Positions 45,901 to 54,791 of a stretch of DNA of 64,000 nt are shown here, in pieces. The stretch is taken from positions 124,001 through 188,000 of the forward strand of contig UCGV01000003.1 of the NCBI GenBank assembly GCA_900471925.1. The letters run 5' to 3'. Under the pieces are notes generated by a model. That model searched no databases, was not told where the DNA came from, and saw only the letters and a list, made by a program, of their open reading frames with translations. This stretch comes from Hyphomicrobiales bacterium (GTDB taxonomy: Bacteria; Pseudomonadota; Alphaproteobacteria; Rhizobiales; Rhizobiaceae). The stretch's first letter is position 1; each line of letters opens with the position of its first letter. Both the position numbers and the translations under genes were made by a program.

Positions 45901-46722
45901 AAGCTCCTGCAGATGCGGACGCATCGCATTGGCGCCAAGCGCGCAGTTGAGGCCGATCGTGAAGGGATTGGCGTGGCGCACCGAGTTCCAGAAGGCGCTC
46001 GGCGTCTGACCGGACAGCGTGCGGCCCGAGAGATCGGTGATCGTGCCCGAGATCATCACCGGCAGGCGGATGCCCTTGGCTTCGAAACGCTCTTCGCAGG
46101 CGAAGATCGCAGCCTTTGCGTTCAGCGTGTCGAAGATCGTCTCGATCAGGATGATATCGGCACCGCCATCGATGAGGCCGTCGATCTGCTCTGCATAGGC
46201 CTCGCGCAGGTCGTCGAAGGTGACGGCACGGAAGCCCGGATTGTTGACATCAGGCGAGATGGACGCCGTGCGGTTGGTCGGGCCGATGGCGCCGGCAACG
46301 AAGCGGCGCTTGCCATCCTCGCATTCGGCGCGCTGGGCAGCGCGGCGCACGATCTCGGCACCTTCCTTGTTCAGCGCATAGACCTCGCCTTCCATCGCAT
46401 AATCGGCCTGCGCGATGCGGGTCGAGGAGAAGGTATTGGTTTCAAGGATGTCGGCGCCGGCCTTGGCGTATTTGTAATGAATTTCCTCGATCGCGTCGGG
46501 CTGCGACAGGATCAGGAGGTCGTTATTGCCCTTCTGATGGCAGGCGCAGCCGATGAAACGGTCACCGCGAAAATGGTCTTCATCATAGCCAAGCCCCTGG
46601 ATCTGGGTGCCCATGGCGCCGTCAAGAACGAGGATGCGTTCGCTGGCTGCTTTTTTCAGCGCCGCGAATACTTCACTGCCATCACGCTTGCCCCCTTCGG
46701 GACCAAAGAGATTATCGAACAC
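42949..46722 (-). CDS. metH: cobalamin-dependent methionine synthase
   Basis: The protein has 1257 residues, full length for MetH. The domains in order are: homocysteine-binding (DGAMGTQIQ at the N-terminus, zinc-cysteine block [12 protein letters not shown] at about 300), pterin-binding ([12 protein letters not shown]), B12-binding with the cobalt-ligand motif DVHDIGKNI, and the AdoMet activation domain. It transfers the methyl of methyl-THF to homocysteine. I start at the GTG at 46722 because AAGGAG lies 7 bases before it; the ATG at 46743 would put that site inside the gene and has none of its own. A 20-bp palindrome identical in core to the metF-operon operator lies upstream. Confidence 0.96.
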   Translation of the reverse strand: MFDNLFGPEGGKRDGSEVFAALKKAASERILVLDGAMGTQIQGLGYDEDHFRGDRFIGCACHQKGNNDLLILSQPDAIEEIHYKYAKAGADILETNTFSSTRIAQADYAMEGEVYALNKEGAEIVRRAAQRAECEDGKRRFVAGAIGPTNRTASISPDVNNPGFRAVTFDDLREAYAEQIDGLIDGGADIILIETIFDTLNAKAAIFACEERFEAKGIRLPVMISGTITDLSGRTLSGQTPSAFWNSVRHANPFTIGLNCALGANAMRPHLQELSGVADTFICAYPNAGLPNEFGQYDETPELMAAQIDGFAREGLVNIVGGCCGSTPEHIKMIAETVAKYKPRPIPEHRPFMSLSGLEPFELTKDIPFVNVGERTNVTGSARFRKLITNADFTAALDVARDQVENGAQVIDINMDEGLIDSEKAMVEFLNLIAAEPDIARVPVMIDSSKFSIIESGLKRVQGKAIVNSISLKEGEENFLAQARLLHNYGAAVVVMAFDETGQADSYQRKVDICTRAYKLLTEKVGFPPEDIIFDPNIFAVATGIEEHNNYGVDFIEATRTIRQTMPLVHISGGVSNLSFSFRGNEPVREAMHAVFLYHAIQAGMDMGIVNAGQLAVYDQIDPELREACEDVVLNRRPDGTERLLEVAERFRGAAGKEGKVQDLSWREWSVAKRLEHALVNGITEYIEADTEEARQQAARPLHVIEGPLMAGMNVVGDLFGSGKMFLPQVVKSARVMKQAVAVLLPYMEEEKRLNGGEERKSAGKILMATVKGDVHDIGKNIVGVVLACNNYEIIDLGVMVPATKILETAVAEKVDVIGLSGLITPSLDEMVHVAAEMERQGFDLPLLIGGATTSRVHTAVKIHPGYNKGQTVYVTDASRAVGVVSSLLSPEGRQPYIDDIRAEYAKVAAAHARSEAEKVRLPLSRARENAHKVDWAAYKPTRPSFLGTKVFEDYDLAVLAKYIDWTPFFQTWELRGRYPAILEDEKQGEAARALWNDAQAMLKKIIDEKWFRPRAVIGFWPAGTVGDDIRLFTDEARNTELETFYTLRQQLSKRDGRPNVALSDFVAPVDSGVQDYVGGFVVTSGIEEIAIAERFERANDDYSSILVKALADRFAEAFAECMHERVRREYWGYAKDEHFSNEELITEAYAGIRPAPGYPAQPDHTEKKTLFGLLDAENTAGVKLTESYAMWPGSSVSGIYIGHPDAYYFGVAKVERDQVEDYAERKGMEIREVERWLGPVLNYVPRKADEAIEDAA

Positions 46723-46763
46723 GGGAAGGCTCCTTGACGTCATAAGATCGGAAAAGACAAATC

Positions 46764-46783
46764 ACATAAAGATATCTTTATGT
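46764..46783. promoter_or_regulatory. palindromic operator of metH
   Basis: ACATAAAGATATCTTTATGT is a perfect 20-bp palindrome 42 bases upstream of the metH start. Its core and one flank are identical to the site before the ArsR-methyltransferase/metF operon at 9198-9213. The divergent epimerase gene at 46896 could share it, but lies farther away. Confidence 0.78.
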
Positions 46784-46895
46784 CAACATATGCCTATTAC
46801 ATTAGGCCGTTGCAAGCCTTGGCGGATGACAGACTCGCGCGACCTCTATATAGGCGTTTTCCTAAAGGCATCGTGCACGAATTCGGAGGAGTATC

Positions 46896-48140
46896 ATGGC
46901 ACCTGCACTCGGCAACTGGTCCACCCGCGCCTATCATCGCGGCTGGCTGCTCTCGCAGGCCAACGGCCTCTTCGATTTCTTCCAGCACAATTCCATCAAT
47001 CCCAAAGGCGGATTCTACGACCTCGACGATAGCGGCAAGCCGCTCGATGCGCGGGGACAGGTGCGGCCGCTCCATATCGCTTCGCGCGCCGTCCACTGCT
47101 TCTCGATCGGCACGCTGCTTGGTCGCCCAGGCGCCGCCGATATCGTCGATCACGGCATGGACTATATCTGGAACCATCATCGCGACCGCGAGAATGGCGG
47201 TTATGTCTGGTCGCTGAACAATAACGGCCCTGTCGATTCCAACAAGCAGGGCTATGGCCATGCCTTCGTGCTGCTCGCAGCCTCCTCGGCAAAGACGATC
47301 GGCCATCCGCTGGCGGACGGCATGCTGGCCGACATCACCGAAATCCTGAACACGAAGTTCTGGGAAGCAAAGCACGGCGCGATCGCCGAGGAATTCACCA
47401 CCGACTGGCAGCCGCTCGACGGCGGCACCTATCGCGGCCAGAATTCCAATATGCACCTCACCGAAGCGCTGATGGCCGCCTTCGAGGCGACCGGTGACCG
47501 GGATTATCTCACCAAGGCAGAGAGCATCGCCGATCTCGTCATCCGCCGCTCGGCCGGTTCCGTCGGCTGGCGCGTCGCCGAACATTTCGACGCCGAATGG
47601 AAGCTCGACAAGGACTATTATCATCGCAACGAAATGTTCCGCCCGGCCGGCACCACGCCCGGTCACGCGCTGGAATGGTGCCGCCTGATCCTGCAGCTCT
47701 GGGCGCTCGGCGGCAAGAAGATCGAATGGATGCCGGATGCGGCCAAGGCGCTCTTCGAGCAGGCCATGCTGCTCGGTTGGGACAATGACAAGGGCGGCTT
47801 CTTCTACACGCTCGACTGGGCCGACAAACCCGCCAAGCGCAACAAGCTCTGGTGGCCGGCTTGCGAGGGTGCCGCCGCAGCACACTTCCTCAACGAACAC
47901 CTGCCGAGCGACTATCATGAGGAATGCTATCGCAAGATCTGGAACGTGATCGAGCGCTGCTTCATCGACCATGAGAATGGTGGCTGGCACGAAGAACTGA
48001 CGGAAGACCTCGTGCCCTCGCATTCGCTCTTCCCCGGCAAGGGCGATATCTACCACGCCCTGCAAGCCTGCCTCATCCCGCTCTTCCCGGCGACGGGCAG
48101 CCTGACCAAGGGCATTATCGAAGCCGGTGGAAAGCTCTGA
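46896..48140 (+). CDS. AGE-family sugar epimerase/isomerase
   Basis: The protein has 414 residues and the (alpha/alpha)6-barrel pattern of N-acylglucosamine 2-epimerases and mannose isomerases. Blocks with RPLHIASRAVHCFSIG, GYGHAFVLLAAS, the MHLTEALMAAFEATGD helix and FRPAGTTPGHALEWCRLIL carry the catalytic histidines. Length and motifs fit the mannose/cellobiose-type members better than the sialic-acid enzyme, since no NAG-specific neighbours exist. GGAGG precedes the ATG. It is divergent from metH and convergent with the DUF2799 gene. Confidence 0.85.
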   Translation: MAPALGNWSTRAYHRGWLLSQANGLFDFFQHNSINPKGGFYDLDDSGKPLDARGQVRPLHIASRAVHCFSIGTLLGRPGAADIVDHGMDYIWNHHRDRENGGYVWSLNNNGPVDSNKQGYGHAFVLLAASSAKTIGHPLADGMLADITEILNTKFWEAKHGAIAEEFTTDWQPLDGGTYRGQNSNMHLTEALMAAFEATGDRDYLTKAESIADLVIRRSAGSVGWRVAEHFDAEWKLDKDYYHRNEMFRPAGTTPGHALEWCRLILQLWALGGKKIEWMPDAAKALFEQAMLLGWDNDKGGFFYTLDWADKPAKRNKLWWPACEGAAAAHFLNEHLPSDYHEECYRKIWNVIERCFIDHENGGWHEELTEDLVPSHSLFPGKGDIYHALQACLIPLFPATGSLTKGIIEAGGKL

Positions 48141-48154
48141 GGCGAAAGCCTCAG
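48137..48154. other. hairpin joining the stop codons of two convergent genes
   Basis: CTGAGGC pairs with GCCTCAG around a GAAA tetraloop. The TGA of the epimerase gene and the TGA (minus strand) of the DUF2799 gene lie on opposite arms and pair with each other. No T-run follows on either side. Confidence 0.55.
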
Positions 48155-48753
48155 TAGCCCGGCATGACAGGCGGCGCCGCGTTCGGGTTCTGCTGGAACC
48201 ACTGCACCTCGGCGCTGACATTATCCAGCTCATCCTGAACGTCGCGCTGCTCGCGACGGATGCGACGCAGGTCGTCCTCTAGATCGTCGATCCGTCGGCG
48301 GATGTCACGTCGATCCGCGTCCGGGGCGTCCTTCAGCTTGTGCGAGAGGTCGTCGATATTGGCTTCCCTCGACATATAATCGCTCTGCAGCGAATGCTGG
48401 CGGTTGCCAAGCGTATAGCCACGCAGGAAACCGGGCGCCGTCTCAGTCGGGCAGACATTGCTGTAGCCATCACCCGCCTGCCCGTGCATGAGGCCGCTCA
48501 TTGGCGTGCAATAGCGCACCAGACCGACCTGATAGCCCTGATACCAGATGGTCTGGTCCGGCACGATCTTTACCCGTTCGCAGGATTTGGCATGCGCTGC
48601 AAAACGATCCTGTGGCGCATATCCGGCAGCCCCGTCGGATTCACCGATTACCCGCCAGTCGGCGGCAACGCATTCCTCTTTTGACAGAGTATTGCAGGAG
48701 ATAAGGAAAAGGCTGAAACCAATGGCGGCAAAGGCAAAAAGCAAGCGTAACAT
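48151..48753 (-). CDS. DUF2799 lipoprotein
   Basis: The protein has 200 residues. A lipoprotein signal (LRLLFAFAAIGFSLFLISC, with the lipidated cysteine at about residue 20) opens it, so the rest is periplasmic and anchored. The DUF2799 pattern follows: DWRVIGESDGAAGYAPQDRFAAHAKSC, then YQGYQVGLVRYC and GYTLGN. The C-terminal 70 residues are a charged coiled coil with many Asp/Arg. Start at 48753 is set by the signal peptide. No function is established for the family. Confidence 0.83.
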   Translation of the reverse strand: MLRLLFAFAAIGFSLFLISCNTLSKEECVAADWRVIGESDGAAGYAPQDRFAAHAKSCERVKIVPDQTIWYQGYQVGLVRYCTPMSGLMHGQAGDGYSNVCPTETAPGFLRGYTLGNRQHSLQSDYMSREANIDDLSHKLKDAPDADRRDIRRRIDDLEDDLRRIRREQRDVQDELDNVSAEVQWFQQNPNAAPPVMPGY

Positions 48754-48872
48754 GGCGTCCCGGCAATTTATGAAACCGGCGCACCTTATCGTCACGCAAT
48801 ACCACCGTCACCGGGAACGGATCACGATTCCGTCTTTTTCGCGGCTTTTACTTGTCCAAAATAAGGCAGATT

Positions 48873-49361
48873 TCACGCCAACCTGAGCGTATCGAGATCC
48901 TTTGCCAGGATCAGCGCCAGCGCCTCGACCGCCAGATTGTGATCGTCCCGCTGTGGAAGGCCCGATACGGTGACGGCTCCGATGCAGCCCGTGCCCTTGA
49001 CGTTGATCGGGAAGCTGCCGCCATGCGGTGCGTAGTCGGCGCCGGAGAGACCGTTATCCTCCACCACCTTGCCTTCCTTCTGCAGCTTCAGCCCGGAAGC
49101 ATAACTGCTACGGAAGTAGCGGAAGACCATGTTGCGCTTACGGCGCACCCATTGGACATTGTCAGGCGTCACACCCGGCAGTGTCGCATAGAAGACCGGC
49201 ATGGAATGCAGCGTGATATCGATGGCAATGCCGAGACCGCGTTCTGTCGCGAGTTCCTGCAGGAGCTTGCCGAGCTGCCATGCGGTGGTCAGATCGAACG
49301 TATCGAAGCTCAGCGCCTTTTCCTGTTCCGCAATACGGATCAGATCCTCCTCGATCGACAT
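48873..49361 (-). CDS. UPF0303/HbpS-GlcG-family (PF03928) protein
   Basis: This 162-residue cytosolic protein belongs to PF03928, with the terminal block GSFPINVKGTGCIGAVTVSGLPQRDDHNLAVEALA. Relatives include the haem-binding/haem-degrading HbpS and the yeast UPF0303 protein. No haem genes are adjacent. It lies 111 bases beyond the end of the racemase gene and could be the last gene of that operon or independent. Confidence 0.82.
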   Translation of the reverse strand: MSIEEDLIRIAEQEKALSFDTFDLTTAWQLGKLLQELATERGLGIAIDITLHSMPVFYATLPGVTPDNVQWVRRKRNMVFRYFRSSYASGLKLQKEGKVVEDNGLSGADYAPHGGSFPINVKGTGCIGAVTVSGLPQRDDHNLAVEALALILAKDLDTLRLA

Positions 49362-49471
49362 GGCGCAGCTCTCCTCTCAGCGTGATGATCGGCTGTGACC
49401 ATTCTCACCCAAGGGGAAAAAGTAAAGTCAAAACTTGGCACTATGCACCGTCACGCGTTCGCGTGGGACGC

Positions 49472-50215
49472 TCAGCCAGTCGCCCGGATCGGCGCAAAAC
49501 CGCTCATCGCACCTGTGAAAGGTTTCGGCAGCGGCGAGGCATAAGAGCCGCGCTTGCTGGTGGAAAGGCCGAGCGAAACCAACGCTTCCGCCTGCTTGAC
49601 CGCAGCCGCCACCCCGTCAATGACGGGCACGCCATAGAGATCCTGCAGCTCGCGCGCCAGATCGGTCATGCCGGCGCAGCCGAGCACGATGGCTTCCGCG
49701 CCGTCCTCCGAAAGTGCCCTCTCGATTTCCGCTCTCAGCTTGCCGATCGCCCCCGACGCGGCATCCTCCAGTTCCAGCACCGGAATATCGGAAGCCCGCA
49801 CCCGGGCGCGGCCACCCATGCCGTAGCGACGCACCAGATTGTCGATCAGCACCCGCGAGCGTTCCAGCGTCGTCACGACCGTGAAACGCTGGGCGAGAAA
49901 GCCGGCGGTGGCGACGGCGGATTCGCAGAGCCCGAGAACCGGCACATCGGCGAAGGCCCGTGCCGCGTCCAGACCGGTATCGTCGAAACAGGCGACGATC
50001 GCCGCATCATAACCGGCCGCCTGCTGCTCCTTCAGTTCACTCAGCAGACCGGGGATCGCGAGCGCCCCGTCATAATGCCCTTCGATGGAAGCAGGCCCCA
50101 TGCGGGACGTCGCGGCGATGATCTCGGTGCCGGCAGCCGCCACCGCGCGGGCGGCTGTTGCCGCCTTTCCGGTCATCGAGGCGGTCGTATTGGGATTGAC
50201 GATCAATATGCGCAT
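49472..50215 (-). CDS. Asp/Glu/hydantoin racemase-family protein
   Basis: The protein has 247 residues. The N-terminal strand RILIVNPNTTASMT is diagnostic for the hydantoin/aspartate racemase group. The two catalytic cysteines are in IVACFDDTGLDAA (about residue 80) and IVLGCAGMTDLA (about 185). These enzymes racemise amino acids or hydantoins without a cofactor. The gene follows the last permease of a PotABCD-type importer with a 1-base gap, so it probably acts on the imported compound. Confidence 0.87.
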   Translation of the reverse strand: MRILIVNPNTTASMTGKAATAARAVAAAGTEIIAATSRMGPASIEGHYDGALAIPGLLSELKEQQAAGYDAAIVACFDDTGLDAARAFADVPVLGLCESAVATAGFLAQRFTVVTTLERSRVLIDNLVRRYGMGGRARVRASDIPVLELEDAASGAIGKLRAEIERALSEDGAEAIVLGCAGMTDLARELQDLYGVPVIDGVAAAVKQAEALVSLGLSTSKRGSYASPLPKPFTGAMSGFAPIRATG

Positions 50216-50216
50216 G

Positions 50217-51038
50217 TCAGCGGGTCTTTGCCTGCCGCCGGCCAAGCATCGTCATGATGCCGAGCGCGACGAGAATGATGGTGAAGGAGAAAAGCGTCGT
50301 GACCGTGCCGAGCGCATAGAGAACCGGCGTCGTGACATTGGTGGTCATGCCGTAGATTTCGAGCGGCAGCGTATTATAGGTGCCTGACGTCATCAGCGTG
50401 CGGGCGAATTCGTCATAGGAAAGCGTGAAGCCGAACAGGCCGACACCGATGAGACTTGGCGCGATCATCGGCAGCACGACGTGGCGGAAAGTCTGCCAGG
50501 ATGTCGCGCCGAGATCGCGCGCGGCCTCCTCATATGCCGGCGAAAAACGGTTGAAGACAGCAAACATGATCAGCACACCGAAGGGCAGCGTCCATGTCAG
50601 ATGCGCTCCGAAGGCCGAGGAATACCACGCAGGCCTGAGACCACCCTGCTGGAAGACGACACCGATACCGAGCGAGATGATGATCGATGGCACGACGAGA
50701 CTTGCGACCGTCGCATAAAACAGCACCGACGCACCGCGGAAGCGCCGCCGGAAGGCAAGGCCCGCCATCAGCGAGACGACGACGGTGACGATCATCACCA
50801 TCAGGCCGAGGATGAAGGAGCGCTGGAAAGATGCGCCGAAATCGCCGACCGCCTGTTTTTCGAAGAGATTGAAGAACCAGTGCGTCGAAACGCCATTCAG
50901 CGGAAAAGTCAGGCCTCCGTCGGGCCCCTGGAAGGAGAGGATGACGATCGCCGAGAGCGGCCCGTAGAGAAAGAGCACGAAAAGACCGAAGAAGGCGGCG
51001 AGCACGTAGAATTCGAGGGAGCGTTTTTCGCGGTGCAT
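50217..51038 (-). CDS. ABC transporter permease, PotC-like
   Basis: The protein has 273 residues and six predicted helices of the BPD_transp_1 family. Its EAA loop reads YEEAARDLGATSWQTFRHVVLPMIAPS. AAGGAG lies 7 bases before the ATG at 51038. It follows the first permease by 1 base and precedes the racemase by 1 base. Confidence 0.88.
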   Translation of the reverse strand: MHREKRSLEFYVLAAFFGLFVLFLYGPLSAIVILSFQGPDGGLTFPLNGVSTHWFFNLFEKQAVGDFGASFQRSFILGLMVMIVTVVVSLMAGLAFRRRFRGASVLFYATVASLVVPSIIISLGIGVVFQQGGLRPAWYSSAFGAHLTWTLPFGVLIMFAVFNRFSPAYEEAARDLGATSWQTFRHVVLPMIAPSLIGVGLFGFTLSYDEFARTLMTSGTYNTLPLEIYGMTTNVTTPVLYALGTVTTLFSFTIILVALGIMTMLGRRQAKTR

Positions 51039-51039
51039 T

Positions 51040-51951
51040 CTAGAGCTCCTTGCGAATATCGACGACGCGAAGGATCGCGGCAACCATCATCAGCACCACC
51101 ACCAGAAGCACGACCGCATTGGCGGCAGCCGCGGGATATTGCAGCAGCGACATCTGGTTCTTCATCATCAGCGCCACCGAGGCGCTCTGCCCGCCGGACA
51201 TGACCTGCACGGTGGAGAAATCGGCCATGACGAGTGTCACGACGAAGATCGTACCGATCGCCATGCCGGGCTTGGCAAGTGGAATGACGACGTTCCACAA
51301 GACCTGCCAGCCGGAGGCACCGGCGTCCCGTGCCGCTTCAAACAACGAGCGATCGATGCGCATCAGCGTGTTGAAGATCGGCGTCACCATGAAGAGCGTG
51401 TAGAGATGCACCATGGCGAGCACCACGGCGAAATCCGAATAGAGCAGCCATTCCACCGGCTGCGGCACGATCCCCATTTCCACCAGCGCCGAATTGACGA
51501 GGCCGTTGCGGCCGAGCACCGGTATCCACGAGATCATGCGGATGATGTTCGACGTCATGAAGGGCACGGTGCAGACGAGAAAGAGGATCATCTGCGTAGA
51601 GGTCTTGCGGATATGGAAGGCGAGGAAATAGGCGACCCAGAAGCCGATGAAGAGCGTCAGCGCCCAGACGATAACGGTGAATTTCAGCGTATTGAGATAG
51701 GTTTTCCATGTGACCCATGAACCGAGCGTATCGGTATAGTTCATGGTCAGGAAATCGGGATAGATGCCGGCGAAATCATAATCCCAGAAGCTGACGATCG
51801 CGATCATGGCGATCGGCAGGATGAAGAAGAAGCCGAGGATGGCGATCAGCGGGGTCGCCTGCAGATAGGAGATCGCCCATGGCGCAAGCCGGAAGGCACG
51901 CTTGGGCGTTTCCTCCGCCGGTATCGTCTGCTCTGAAGCGATCGTGGCCAT
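51040..51951 (-). CDS. ABC transporter permease, PotB-like
   Basis: The protein has 303 residues, with a cytoplasmic N-terminus of about 30 residues and six helices. Its EAA loop reads FEAARDAGASGWQVLWNVVIPLAKPG. GGGGGAA lies before the ATG at 51951; the frame stays open upstream only through the palindromic repeat element and is not coding there. It forms the channel with the next gene. Confidence 0.88.
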   Translation of the reverse strand: MATIASEQTIPAEETPKRAFRLAPWAISYLQATPLIAILGFFFILPIAMIAIVSFWDYDFAGIYPDFLTMNYTDTLGSWVTWKTYLNTLKFTVIVWALTLFIGFWVAYFLAFHIRKTSTQMILFLVCTVPFMTSNIIRMISWIPVLGRNGLVNSALVEMGIVPQPVEWLLYSDFAVVLAMVHLYTLFMVTPIFNTLMRIDRSLFEAARDAGASGWQVLWNVVIPLAKPGMAIGTIFVVTLVMADFSTVQVMSGGQSASVALMMKNQMSLLQYPAAAANAVVLLVVVLMMVAAILRVVDIRKEL

Positions 51952-52002
51952 GCTTCCCCCTTCGGAAATCTGTCCTTGTCCGAATAGAGAGGGATCAAAA
52001 GA

Positions 52003-52093
52003 CCCCTCCCCAACCCTCCCCACAAAGGGGAGGGAGTTTTCTGCCACACCCTCGCCGGACTCCTTCCCCCTTGTGGGGAAGGTTAGGGAGGGG
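52003..52093. repeat. rhizobial intergenic palindromic repeat (RIME-like)
   Basis: Two 32-base arms (52003-52034 and 52062-52093) are inverted copies of each other with 28 of 32 positions matching. They are built from CCCCTCCC and CCCCACAA blocks around a 27-base centre. This is the look of the mosaic elements scattered between genes in Rhizobium. It sits between the binding-protein and first permease genes of an ABC operon and would form a large stem-loop in the mRNA. Confidence 0.75.
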
Positions 52094-52107
52094 AAAGCCG
52101 CAAGCAC

Positions 52108-53406
52108 TTACGCCGCGATGAACTCGTTCCAGCGGCGAACCATGTAGCGGTCTTCGTCCATGACGGAATTCCAGCAGGCGATGTGGCCGATACGGTCTTC
52201 GAAGGAGCCGCCGTCGCGAACCGAGCCGGCCTTCTCCATGACCTTGCCTTCCGGCGAGAGGATATCGCCCTGCGCCGGCTTGCCTTCCATCCAGTAGCCC
52301 CACTCGTCGGCGGTCATGAAACCCTTCGCCGTGTCGAGGCAGGCCGAGTAGTAGCCCTGACGGTTGAGGTAAGCGCCAACCCAGCCGGACGTGTACCAGT
52401 TGATATACTCGTAGGCCGCATCGAGCTGCGCGCCCTTGAGGTGCGACGCAAGGCCAAGACCGCCGCCCCATGCGCGGTAGCCTTCCTTGAGCGGCTGGAA
52501 GGTGCAGGCGATGCCCTTCGAGCGGACGGCAGCAACGGCCGGCGACCACATGGACTGGATGACGACTTCGCCCGAGGCCATCAGGTTGACCGACTCGTCG
52601 AAGCTCTTCCAGAAGGCGCGGAACTGGCCCTCGCCCTTGGTCTTGATCAGGAACTCGATCGTCTTGTCGATCTCTTCCTTGGTCATGTTGCCCTTGTCGG
52701 CATATTTGATCTTGCCGGAGGCTTCCGCGATCATCGCAGCATCCATGATGCCGATCGAGGGAACGTTGATGATCGCCGTCTTTCCCTTGTAGGCCGGATC
52801 GAGAATATCGGCCCAGGAGGTGATTTCGCGACCGGTCAGGTCAGGACGAATGCCGAGCGTATCGGCATTGTAGATCGTCGGCATCATCGTGAACCACTGC
52901 GTCTGCTCCTTGGCGAACTTCTTGGAGTCCTGCGCCTCGACGAAACCGACGGTGTGCGGCGCCGTGCCCTGGGCGATCGTGCTGTCGGCCTTCAGCTTGC
53001 CTGTGGTGAAGATCGGCACGACCTTGTCGAAATACTTGAGCTTCTTGACGTCCATCGGCTGCAGAACGCCTGTTGGGAACACCTTCTTGCAGATCCAGTA
53101 TTCGATATCGGCGATGTCGTAGCTGTCGGGCTGGGTCACGGCGCGCTGCGCGGCGGCGTCGGAGTCCGTCGCCGTCATCTCGAGCGTAATGCCGAGATCT
53201 GCTTTGCACTTTTCGGCGATCGCATTGATGTTTGAAACGCCGGTGCCGAACTGGCGCAGCGTGATGTTGGACTGCGCCCAGATGGTCGGGAAGCCGGTGA
53301 TGGCGCCCGAGCCGGCAATGGCGCCGACAGCGGCGGCACCCGTCTTGAGAAGCGAGCGGCGGGAAATACCCTTTTCCGCCTTGGTGGTTTTCGTTTCAGT
53401 CGTCAT
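52108..53406 (-). CDS. ABC transporter substrate-binding protein, PotD-like, Tat-exported
   Basis: The protein has 432 residues. The N-terminus carries a twin-arginine signal (ISRRSLLKTGAAAVGAIAGS), so it is folded before export. The rest is a PotD/family-1 binding protein with NADTLGIRPDLTGREITSWADILDPAYKGK. Tat export suggests a bound cofactor or a fast-folding protein. It follows the ATPase gene by 29 bases; a palindromic repeat separates it from the permeases. The ligand may be a polyamine or an amino-acid derivative, given the racemase gene at the operon end. Confidence 0.88.
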   Translation of the reverse strand: MTTETKTTKAEKGISRRSLLKTGAAAVGAIAGSGAITGFPTIWAQSNITLRQFGTGVSNINAIAEKCKADLGITLEMTATDSDAAAQRAVTQPDSYDIADIEYWICKKVFPTGVLQPMDVKKLKYFDKVVPIFTTGKLKADSTIAQGTAPHTVGFVEAQDSKKFAKEQTQWFTMMPTIYNADTLGIRPDLTGREITSWADILDPAYKGKTAIINVPSIGIMDAAMIAEASGKIKYADKGNMTKEEIDKTIEFLIKTKGEGQFRAFWKSFDESVNLMASGEVVIQSMWSPAVAAVRSKGIACTFQPLKEGYRAWGGGLGLASHLKGAQLDAAYEYINWYTSGWVGAYLNRQGYYSACLDTAKGFMTADEWGYWMEGKPAQGDILSPEGKVMEKAGSVRDGGSFEDRIGHIACWNSVMDEDRYMVRRWNEFIAA

Positions 53407-53435
53407 GGCAGTTCCCCTTTTCTTGATATTGAAGG

Positions 53436-54524
53436 TTATGCAGACACGCGGCCCAGGAGGACGGCATCCTCCAGGGCCCAACTCAGAGCCACCGCATCGC
53501 CGACCGAAACCGGCTTTGCGAAGTAATCGCTGTCGCTTGCGATAACGGTGAAGTCGTCGCTGCCGGCTCCGGAAACGGTGATCTTCACCGAGGAGCCGCG
53601 ATATTCGATGTTGGAGACGATGCCGTTGAAGCCGAGCGTCCACTCGGTCGCCACCTGCAGACGCACGCGGTCGGTGCGAATGCCGATATCGACGGGCTCG
53701 CCGACATCCCTGCCCGTCCCGCGCACGGAAAAGCTCTGCCCCTCCGGCACGGTCATCACGACAACGCCATTCTCGCTGGAGGTGACGCGGCCGGAGAGCA
53801 CGTTGTGATCGCCCATGAAGCGGGCGACGAAGGCCGTCGCCGGCTTTTCGAACACCTGCCGCGGTGAAGCCGCCTGCTCGATCTTCCCGTCATTCATGAT
53901 GACGATGATATCGGCGAGCGCCATCGCCTCTTCCTGGCTGTGCGTCACATGCACGAAGGTAATGCCGAGCGTCTTCTGCAGCTTCTTCAGCTCTGCCCGC
54001 ATGCGGATTTTCAGGAAGGGATCGAGTGCCGAAAGCGGCTCGTCGAGCAGCAGTGCTTCCGGATCGGTAATCAGGGCACGCGCCAGTGCCACGCGCTGCT
54101 GCTGGCCGCCGGAAAGCTGGGCTGGACGCCTACCGGCATAGGCTTCCATCTGCATCAGCTTGAGCATGTCGAGCGCCTTGGCGCGGCGCTCGTCCTTGTC
54201 AACGCCCTTCATCTTCAGGCTGAAGGCAACGTTGTCGACGAGGTCGAGATGCGGAAACAGCGCATAGGACTGGAACATCATCGCCGTGCCGCGCTTTGCC
54301 GGCGGAAAATCGGTGACGACGGTATTGCCAAGGCGGATATCGCCGGAAGAAATGCTCTCGTGACCGGCAATCATGCGCAGCGTCGAGGTCTTGCCGCAGC
54401 CCGACGGCCCCAGGAAGCAGCAATAGGAACCGGCCGGGATTTTAAGGCTGATGGCGTGGACCGCGGTGGTCGCACCATAGACCTTGGAAACGGATGCTAT
54501 ATCGATCTCTGCCGCTTTCGACAT
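53436..54524 (-). CDS. ABC transporter ATP-binding protein, PotA-like
   Basis: The protein has 362 residues with Walker [10 protein letters not shown], signature LSGGQQQR, Walker [12 protein letters not shown] and H-loop VTHSQEEAM (Ser in place of the usual Asp after His), followed by a TOBE domain. It is the first gene of the five-gene operon and is divergent from an FCD-type GntR regulator. The ATG at 54524 is preceded by GGGGAAG. Confidence 0.9.
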   Translation of the reverse strand: MSKAAEIDIASVSKVYGATTAVHAISLKIPAGSYCCFLGPSGCGKTSTLRMIAGHESISSGDIRLGNTVVTDFPPAKRGTAMMFQSYALFPHLDLVDNVAFSLKMKGVDKDERRAKALDMLKLMQMEAYAGRRPAQLSGGQQQRVALARALITDPEALLLDEPLSALDPFLKIRMRAELKKLQKTLGITFVHVTHSQEEAMALADIIVIMNDGKIEQAASPRQVFEKPATAFVARFMGDHNVLSGRVTSSENGVVVMTVPEGQSFSVRGTGRDVGEPVDIGIRTDRVRLQVATEWTLGFNGIVSNIEYRGSSVKITVSGAGSDDFTVIASDSDYFAKPVSVGDAVALSWALEDAVLLGRVSA

Positions 54525-54695
54525 CGTGTCTTCCCCTGTTCGAGAAAGACAATGCATCTGCCGTGCCAATTTGCCCGCAGCGCTTCAAATCCTTACAAAC
54601 CATGAAGTTTTCATGACATAATGCCGATTGACGAATTCCCGAGCAGTTTTCGCACTGCACACAAAATGGGCTTTCGTCCTCAATTCGAGCAAAAA

Positions 54696-54707
54696 ATCGT
54701 ATACAAT
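54696..54707. promoter_or_regulatory. candidate GntR/FCD operator
   Basis: ATCGTATACAAT is a 12-bp near-palindrome with one mismatched pair. It resembles the GTATAC-centred sites of FCD-subfamily GntR regulators. It lies in the 267-base region between the ATPase gene and the divergent GntR gene, 85 bases before the latter. Confidence 0.5.
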
Positions 54708-54791
54708 TTCATCTGCAATATGCGCACAAAATCCATTTAACTTTTGCGACGAAGCCGGATATGGTTTGCAGACACCAAGGAAACCGATTTC

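Noticed and set aside
46723..46743. ATG at 46743 as the metH start
   Set aside because: The only ribosome site (AAGGAG) lies between this ATG and the GTG at 46722, at the correct distance for the GTG.
48813..48838. GGAAC followed by TT with EcfG-like spacing
   Set aside because: It points into the convergent end of the HbpS-like gene, with no plus-strand gene downstream, and lacks the C-G of the -10 element.
51952..52107. Longer reading of the PotB-like permease through the palindromic element
   Set aside because: The extra 52 codons translate the RIME-like repeat, and GGGGGAA directly precedes the ATG at 51951.
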